Assembly: GCF_938028185.1 (NCBI RefSeq)
Contig: NZ_CALJAH010000002.1
Coordinates: 1-8,764, forward strand
Source: an uncultured Cardiobacterium sp.
GTDB lineage: Bacteria > Pseudomonadota > Gammaproteobacteria > Cardiobacteriales > Cardiobacteriaceae
Reading direction: 5' to 3'
Length of the DNA stretch: 8,764 nt
Part shown: positions 5,109 through 8,764 of the stretch, piece by piece
Position numbering within the stretch: position 1 is the first letter of the stretch
Layout of the letters: every line of letters begins with the position of its first letter
Notes under the pieces: generated by a model
Told to the model about the DNA's origin: nothing
What the model saw: only the letters and a program-made list of their open reading frames with translations
The model's database searches: none
Made by a program: the position numbers and the translations under genes

Positions 5109-5945
5109 TTAGCCGGTGAAGGCGGGCAGCAGTTGCCAGATGATGGCGACCAGCGCAATCAGCAGTGCGACGGCGCCGATGACGATGGAGATGGTGGCAC
5201 GGCGGTCGCTTTCGGAAAGGCGGTGTTGCAGGTGCAATACTTCTTTGCGGTGCCGTTCGATTTCGCTGTTGACGCCTGCCTTGCCGTCTTCCACCGCACG
5301 CTGGGCGCGCTCTTGCGCGACGGTGAGCTGGCGTTCGAGTGTGTCGAGGCGGCGGTTGATTTCAACGGTATCGACGTAGGTGACGGCAAGCGGGATTTGT
5401 TGTGCCGCTTGCGGTGCGGGCGGCACGGCAGCCGGGGCGACGTAGGACGGGGTAGCGACGCCAAATTCGCCGTCGTCCACAGCTGTCGGACGAGGTGCCG
5501 GGGCGGGTGGCGGTGCAACAGGTGCCGGTTTGGGCGCAGGCGCGGGGGCAGGTTGTGGTGCCGGGGCGACGCGGACGCGGTCGCGCAGCGCGGAAAGGAG
5601 GTGGTCGAGGCGGCTGGCGTCGGCGGGGTTGGGCAGATAGCCGGTGGCACCGGCGTCGCGCGCGCGCTGGCGGGCTTCTTCGGAGATGTCGCCGGAGTAC
5701 ATGATGACCGGCAGGTCGCGCGTTTCCGGGTCGGCGCGCAGGCGGGCGAGGCCTTCGTAGCCGTCCAAATCCGGCATCATGATGTCCATGAAGACGATGT
5801 CCGGCAGGGTGTGGCGCGAAATCCAGTTTTCGCCATCCACCACGCCCTCGGCTTCCGCCACTTCTATATCGTATTTGGCCAGCAGGCGTTTCAGGGTCAG
5901 GCGTGCCAGACGCGAATCGTCCACAATCAGTGCAGTTTTCAGCAT
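5109..5945 (-). CDS. Receiver-domain protein with Pro/Ala linker, coiled coil and C-terminal membrane anchor
   Basis: 278 aa. Residues 1-122 are a CheY-like receiver domain: acidic pair Asp9-Asp10, phosphoacceptor Asp54 in VFMDIMMPDLDGYEG, Ser84 in IMYSGD, and GATGYLPNP at 99-107. The normally invariant Lys before the last Pro (Lys-Pro) is Asn106 here. Residues about 125-160 are Pro/Ala/Lys-rich, and a second flexible Pro/Ala part runs to about 190. Residues about 193-247 (VDTVEINRRLDTLERQLTVA...HRKEVLHLQHRLSES) form a predicted coiled coil. Residues about 249-273 (ISIVIGAVALLIALVAIIWQLL) are a single membrane helix followed by only a few residues, giving a tail anchor with the receiver in the cytoplasm. 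There is no DNA-binding or enzymatic output domain and no adjacent histidine kinase. The ATG is supported by AGGA about 10 bases upstream. It may tether or sequester phospho-signals at the membrane. The receiver is certain; the role is not. Confidence 0.85.
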   Translation of the reverse strand: MLKTALIVDDSRLARLTLKRLLAKYDIEVAEAEGVVDGENWISRHTLPDIVFMDIMMPDLDGYEGLARLRADPETRDLPVIMYSGDISEEARQRARDAGATGYLPNPADASRLDHLLSALRDRVRVAPAPQPAPAPAPKPAPVAPPPAPAPRPTAVDDGEFGVATPSYVAPAAVPPAPQAAQQIPLAVTYVDTVEINRRLDTLERQLTVAQERAQRAVEDGKAGVNSEIERHRKEVLHLQHRLSESDRRATISIVIGAVALLIALVAIIWQLLPAFTG

Positions 5946-5980
5946 ATTTTTTTCCTGTCATCCTTAAAAATTGGTGAAGC

Positions 5981-6015
5981 GGCGGCATTTTAGCCTTTAT
6001 GCGGGCGGCATTCTA
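5981..6015 (-). promoter_or_regulatory. Candidate -10 region and 12-bp repeat before the receiver-domain gene
   Basis: On the minus strand, TAGAATGCCGCC (6015-6004) and TAAAATGCCGCC (5992-5981) differ at one base and are 23 bp apart. Both hexamers resemble -10 elements. The nearer one would start transcription roughly 35 bases before the ATG at 5945. No good -35 is seen. The gene may instead be read from radC, whose stop is only 75 bases upstream. Confidence 0.25.
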
Positions 6016-6020
6016 CTGGA

Positions 6021-6695
6021 TTACCACCCGCCGCATTCGCGCATCGACACCAGTTCGCTACCGGCGACGATGAAATGGTCAAGCAGGCGGATGTCCAGCA
6101 ATGCCAGCGCCGCGTCCAGTTGGCGTGTGGTGTCGCGGTCTTCGCGCGATGGTTCGGCGCTGCCCGCCGGGTGGTTGTGCGCGAGAATCAGCGCTGCGGC
6201 GTGATGGTGCAAGGCGCTGGCGATGAGCGCCCGCATGGGCACTTGCACCTGCGCCGCCGCACCCGCCGCGAGGCGTTCAAAGGCAATGAAGCCGTGCTGC
6301 TGGTTCAAAAAAATCACGCCGAACGCTTCCAGCGCCTGCCCCTTGAACTGCATCAAGAGGTAATCGCGCACGTCTGCCGCCGATTTGAACGACCACGACG
6401 GCTGCCGCATTTCCTCGCGCATGAAGCGCCGCGCCAGCTCCGTCACCGCGAGAATCTCCGCCGTCTTTGCCTTGCCGAGACCGCGCACCGCCTGCAAATC
6501 GGTGGCGCGACTGTTGAACAGCCCGACCAGCCCGCCGCGCACCCGCAGCAGTTCGCGCGAAAATTCCAGCACATTGCTGCCCTTGCTGCCGGTGCGCAGC
6601 AAAATGGCGAGCAGCTCATAATCGGCAAGCGCCTGCGCGCCCTGAAGCAGCAGGCGTTCGCGCGGCATATCCGTTGAGTTTGCAACCTCATCCAT
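6021..6695 (-). CDS. radC: RadC family JAB1/MPN protein
   Basis: 224 aa, close to E. coli RadC (about 222 aa). Residues 10-95 are the N-terminal UPF0758 part with the helix-hairpin-helix-like segment LQAVRGLGKAKTAEILAVTELARR (67-90), and PRERLL...LADYELLAILLRTG is typical of the family. Residues about 102-224 are the JAMM/MPN domain with metal-ligand motif H173-N-H175-P-A-G and S183...D186. The role is historically linked to DNA repair, but that claim was withdrawn for E. coli, and the biochemical function remains unclear. The ATG at 6695 is chosen for family length; AGGGG lies 7 bases upstream. The frame continues open far upstream, but only as antisense of coaBC. The gene diverges from coaBC with 33 bp between start codons. 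Confidence 0.93.
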   Translation of the reverse strand: MDEVANSTDMPRERLLLQGAQALADYELLAILLRTGSKGSNVLEFSRELLRVRGGLVGLFNSRATDLQAVRGLGKAKTAEILAVTELARRFMREEMRQPSWSFKSAADVRDYLLMQFKGQALEAFGVIFLNQQHGFIAFERLAAGAAAQVQVPMRALIASALHHHAAALILAHNHPAGSAEPSREDRDTTRQLDAALALLDIRLLDHFIVAGSELVSMRECGGW

Positions 6696-6701
6696 TACAA
6701 T
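6674..6701 (+). promoter_or_regulatory. Candidate sigma70 promoter of coaBC
   Basis: TTGAGT (6674-6679, 4/6 to TTGACA), a 16-bp spacer, and TACAAT (6696-6701, 5/6 to TATAAT). Transcription would start near 6708, giving a leader of about 20 bases before the ATG at 6729. The -35 and spacer lie inside the first codons of radC, as they must when two divergent starts are this close. Confidence 0.5.
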
Positions 6702-6702
6702 G

Positions 6703-6721
6703 CCCCTTTTCCTTGAAGGGG
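6703..6721. promoter_or_regulatory. Inverted repeat holding the ribosome binding sites of both radC and coaBC
   Basis: CCCCTT (6703-6708) and AAGGGG (6716-6721) pair around a 7-base loop. On the + strand the right arm is the coaBC Shine-Dalgarno (AAGGGGG before the ATG at 6729). On the minus strand the left arm reads AAGGGG and is the radC Shine-Dalgarno. The fold would form in coaBC mRNA only if transcription starts at or before about 6703, slightly upstream of the start predicted from the candidate promoter. Confidence 0.35.
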
Positions 6722-6728
6722 GCGCATT

Positions 6729-7916
6729 ATGGCGCAAAACATCCTCATCGGCATCAGCGGCGGCATCGCCGCCTACAAAATCCCGCAGCTCGTCCGACTC
6801 CTGAAAAAACAAGGTGATAACGTGCGCATCGTCATGAGCGAACACGCGCGCGAGTTCGTCACGCCCACCACCCTGCAAGCCGTATCGGGAGAAGCGGTGC
6901 GCGACGCCCTCTTTGACCCCGCCGCCGAACAGGGCATGGGGCACATCGAACTGGCACGCTGGGCGGACGCCTACCTCATCGCCCCGGCGAGCGCCAACAC
7001 CCTCGGCAAACTGGCGCACGGCATCGCCGACAACCTGCTCACCACCCTCTACCTGGCGACCAGCGCGCGCGTCTATGTCTATATCGCGCCGGCGATGAAC
7101 TGCCATATGCTCGCCCACCCGGCGGTACAGGCCAACCTCGCCACCCTCGCCGCGCGACCGAACCATACCGTCATCCCCAGCGACAGCGGCGCGCAAGCCT
7201 GCGGCGACGTCGGCGCGGGACGCCTGCCCGAACCCGAAACCCTGCTGGCGTACCTCAACCAGCGCGAAACACAAGACTGGCGCGGCATCCGCCTCACCGT
7301 CACCGCAGGCCCCACACGCGAAGCCATCGACCCGGTGCGCTACCTCACCAACCACAGCAGCGGCAAAATGGGCTACGCCCTCGCCGCCGCCGCTGCCCGG
7401 CGTGGTGCCGCCGTCACCCTCATCAGCGGGCCGACCGCCCTGCCCTGCCCCACGGGCGTCCAGCGCATCGACATAACAAGTGCCGAAGAAATGCTCGCCG
7501 CATCGCTCGCCCACCCCGGCGACGTGTTCATCGCCGCTGCCGCCGTCGCCGACTACCGCGTTGCCCAGCCTGCCGCGCACAAACAAAAAAAACAGGGCGA
7601 CAGCGGCCTTACCCTGCAACTGGTGCAGAACCCGGACATCGTCGCCACCATCGCCGCATTGCGCGAAAACCGCCCCTACACCGTCGGCTTTGCCGCCGAA
7701 ACCAACAACGTCCTCGCCTACGCCCGCGACAAACGCGCGCGCAAAAACCTCGACCTCATCATCGCCAACGACGTGAGCCGGGACGTCTTCGGCGCCGACG
7801 ACAACGCAGCCACCCTCATCGCTGCCGACGGCGAAACCACCCTGCCGCGCCAGACGAAAACCACGCTGGCCGACACCCTGCTCACCCACATCCTCAACCA
7901 TTGGAAAAAAGCATGA
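6729..7916 (+). CDS. coaBC: Bifunctional phosphopantothenoylcysteine decarboxylase / phosphopantothenate-cysteine ligase (CoaBC, Dfp)
   Basis: 395 aa, normal length. It catalyses two consecutive cytoplasmic steps of coenzyme A synthesis: CTP-dependent joining of 4'-phosphopantothenate with cysteine (CoaB, C-terminal half), and FMN-dependent decarboxylation to 4'-phosphopantetheine (CoaC, N-terminal half). CoaC part, residues 1-about 180: GISGGIAAYK (8-17), catalytic His72 in GMGHIELARWAD, PASANTLGKLAHGIADNLL, the PAMN motif with Asn124, and Cys158 in the flap motif ACGDVGAGR. CoaB part, about 186-395: TAGPTREAIDPVRYLTNHSSGKMG (192-215), AAAVADYR (270-277), a Lys cluster at 285-288 where the family has its catalytic Lys, and GFAAET (320-325). 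The ATG has AAGGGGG about 6 bases upstream. All key residues are present. Its TGA overlaps the dut ATG, so the two are translationally coupled. Confidence 0.97.
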   Translation: MAQNILIGISGGIAAYKIPQLVRLLKKQGDNVRIVMSEHAREFVTPTTLQAVSGEAVRDALFDPAAEQGMGHIELARWADAYLIAPASANTLGKLAHGIADNLLTTLYLATSARVYVYIAPAMNCHMLAHPAVQANLATLAARPNHTVIPSDSGAQACGDVGAGRLPEPETLLAYLNQRETQDWRGIRLTVTAGPTREAIDPVRYLTNHSSGKMGYALAAAAARRGAAVTLISGPTALPCPTGVQRIDITSAEEMLAASLAHPGDVFIAAAAVADYRVAQPAAHKQKKQGDSGLTLQLVQNPDIVATIAALRENRPYTVGFAAETNNVLAYARDKRARKNLDLIIANDVSRDVFGADDNAATLIAADGETTLPRQTKTTLADTLLTHILNHWKKA

Positions 7917-8371
7917 ACACCCTTGACCTCAAAATCCTCGACCCGCGCGTCGGCCAAACCATCCCGCTGCCCGCCTACGCCACCCCCGGCAGCGCGGCGA
8001 TGGATTTGCGTGCCGTCTTTGACGACGAACACTACACCGTCGAGCCCAATGCCACCGCGCTCATCGGCACGGGACTTGCCATCCACCTCGCCGACCCTGG
8101 CTACTGCGCCCTCATCCTGCCCCGCTCCGGCCTCGGTCACAAACACGGCCTGGTGCTCGGCAACCTCACCGGCCTCATCGACAGCGACTACCAGGGCGAA
8201 CTGAAAATATCGGTCTGGAACCGCAGCGCCACGCCCTACACCATCGCCCTCGGCGAGCGCATCGCGCAACTGCTCATCCAGCCCGTCGCCCGCCCGGCGC
8301 TCAACCTCGTGGACGACTTCCCCGACAGCACACGCGGCAGCGGCGGCTTCGGCCACACCGGCAGCCATTGA
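7913..8371 (+). CDS. dut: Deoxyuridine 5'-triphosphate nucleotidohydrolase (dUTPase)
   Basis: 152 aa, the same length as E. coli Dut. It hydrolyses dUTP to dUMP and pyrophosphate, keeping uracil out of DNA and feeding thymidylate synthesis; the enzyme is a homotrimer needing Mg2+. All five trimeric-dUTPase motifs are visible in order: motif 1 YATPGSAAMDLRA, motif 2 PRSGLGHKHG, motif 3 GLIDSDYQGELKISVWNR (catalytic Asp in the D-S-D-Y stretch and the Tyr that selects against ribose), motif 4 GERIAQLLI, and motif 5 RGSGGFGHTG at the C-terminus (the P-loop-like arm). The ATG overlapping the coaBC stop as ATGA is chosen over a TTG four codons earlier, because it gives the canonical MNTLDLKILDPRVG start and a typical coupled junction. 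The Shine-Dalgarno is weak (GGA), consistent with coupling. Confidence 0.97.
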   Translation: MNTLDLKILDPRVGQTIPLPAYATPGSAAMDLRAVFDDEHYTVEPNATALIGTGLAIHLADPGYCALILPRSGLGHKHGLVLGNLTGLIDSDYQGELKISVWNRSATPYTIALGERIAQLLIQPVARPALNLVDDFPDSTRGSGGFGHTGSH

Positions 8372-8382
8372 GCGGACAAGCA

Positions 8383-8764
8383 ATGTTTGCCCACAAACTG
8401 CCGATTAACATCGAAGACCTGCTGCACCAGCGCCGCGTGGAAAGCGAGCGGATTGAATACAAAGAAAGCTGGAATCCCGAAGCAGTACTGCATTCCATCT
8501 GCGCCTTTGCCAACGACTTTCACAATCTGGGCAGCGGCTACATCATCATCGGCGTGCGCGAACAAAACACCGACCAAGACAAACCCGCATCAGGACTGGA
8601 TTTCCCGGCTCCGACCGACCTAGATACCGTACAAGCTACCGTACAAGCTGGCGACCTAGTTGAAAAAACCATTTTGCGCTTACTAGAACCGCTGCAACAT
8701 GAACCATTAGGTGGTGTCCTAAAATGTATGCTGATAAACGGCGGGCAAACAAAAAGCAACGGAG
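8383..8764 (+). CDS. AlbA_2 (Schlafen-type) DNA-binding-domain protein, 3' end beyond window
   Basis: The first 127 residues are visible and the frame is open to the window end. Residues 6-60 match the start of AlbA_2/COG2865 proteins: LPINIEDLLHQRRVESERIEYKESW, then HSICAFANDFHNLGSGYIIIGV, where the acidic/basic first block and the G-x-GYIIIGV strand are typical. Full-length members usually carry further ATP-binding-like and winged-helix parts and are proposed transcriptional regulators or defence-associated proteins. After about residue 70 the sequence becomes unusual: it carries an in-frame 12-bp tandem repeat (TVQATVQA), has many codons rare in the neighbouring genes (CTA, TTA, GTA), and lacks the QKE...P block expected after the GL motif. 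The start is the ATG 11 bases after the dut stop, with a weak GGA upstream. It may be in the coaBC-dut transcript. The domain call is good; the remainder cannot be judged here. Confidence 0.75.
   Translation, partial: MFAHKLPINIEDLLHQRRVESERIEYKESWNPEAVLHSICAFANDFHNLGSGYIIIGVREQNTDQDKPASGLDFPAPTDLDTVQATVQAGDLVEKTILRLLEPLQHEPLGGVLKCMLINGGQTKSNG
8616..8659 (+). repeat. Nested short direct repeats inside the AlbA_2 gene
   Basis: ACCGTACAAGCT occurs twice in perfect tandem (8626-8637, 8638-8649) and is bracketed by two copies of CGACCTAG (8616-8623 and 8652-8659), 36 bp apart. All units keep the reading frame and give DL-x-TVQA-TVQA-x-DL. Confidence 0.8.

Noticed and set aside
4608..5993. Long + strand frame (461 codons) opposite the nitroreductase and receiver genes
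   Set aside because: It is a GC-driven antisense shadow across two convincing minus-strand genes, a terminator and a palindrome; its product is Gly/Arg/Val-rich with no recognisable domain.
6021..7901. A 626-codon minus-strand frame extending far upstream of radC
   Set aside because: Beyond residue 224 of RadC the frame runs antisense to coaBC and has Gly/Val/Asp-rich shadow composition; RadC family length fits the ATG at 6695.
7901..7912. TTG start for dut four codons upstream
   Set aside because: The ATG overlapping the coaBC stop gives the canonical 152-aa dUTPase and a standard ATGA junction.
8626..8649. CRISPR-like repeats in the AlbA_2 gene
   Set aside because: There are only two contiguous 12-bp units with no spacer; they are in-frame coding duplications.

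Overview
The window looks like a GC-rich (roughly 60 % by eye) gammaproteobacterial chromosome. The dUTPase and CoaBC sequences read like E. coli-type proteins, and the radC / coaBC / dut arrangement is the one common in Gammaproteobacteria. Overall style, including short GTAGGRTGKG-type palindromic repeats, made me think of Cardiobacteriaceae, but that is an impression and not a demonstrated assignment. No rRNA, tRNA, CRISPR array or transposase was seen.

Left block, + strand (2-2454): the 3' part of a TcdA/CsdL-type E1-like enzyme, then a predicted lipoprotein with a long Lys/Asn/Asp/Thr/Pro linker, then an unrecognised 336-aa soluble protein. The three are closely spaced and probably co-transcribed. 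They end in a strong hairpin with A and T tracts on its two sides (2605-2636), which also ends the minus-strand unit on the other side. A 78-bp imperfect palindrome (2503-2580) lies just before it.

Middle block, - strand (2648-4286): two tandem lipoprotein genes made by a local duplication. The promoter-proximal copy is truncated, and its stop codon lies in the duplicated leader of the next copy. Upstream is an AT-richer island holding an unrecognised 228-aa single-pass membrane protein. Three tiny reading frames (33, 38 and 32 codons) are chained to it by 4-base ATGA overlaps.

Second middle block, - strand (4415-6695): a YdjA-like nitroreductase; a palindromic repeat and a terminator; an unusual response-regulator-like protein whose receiver domain is joined through a Pro/Ala linker and a coiled coil to a C-terminal membrane helix; and radC.

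Right block, + strand (6729-8764): coaBC (pantothenate to 4'-phosphopantetheine step of CoA synthesis) diverges from radC across only 33 bp and overlaps dut by 4 bases. The 5' part of an AlbA_2 (Schlafen-type) DNA-binding-domain gene follows and runs off the window.

The housekeeping part (tcdA, radC, coaBC, dut) is ordinary. The parts worth a second look are the tail-anchored receiver protein, the lipoprotein duplication with its captured stop, the AT-rich chained-ORF island, and the repeat-bearing end of the AlbA_2 gene.
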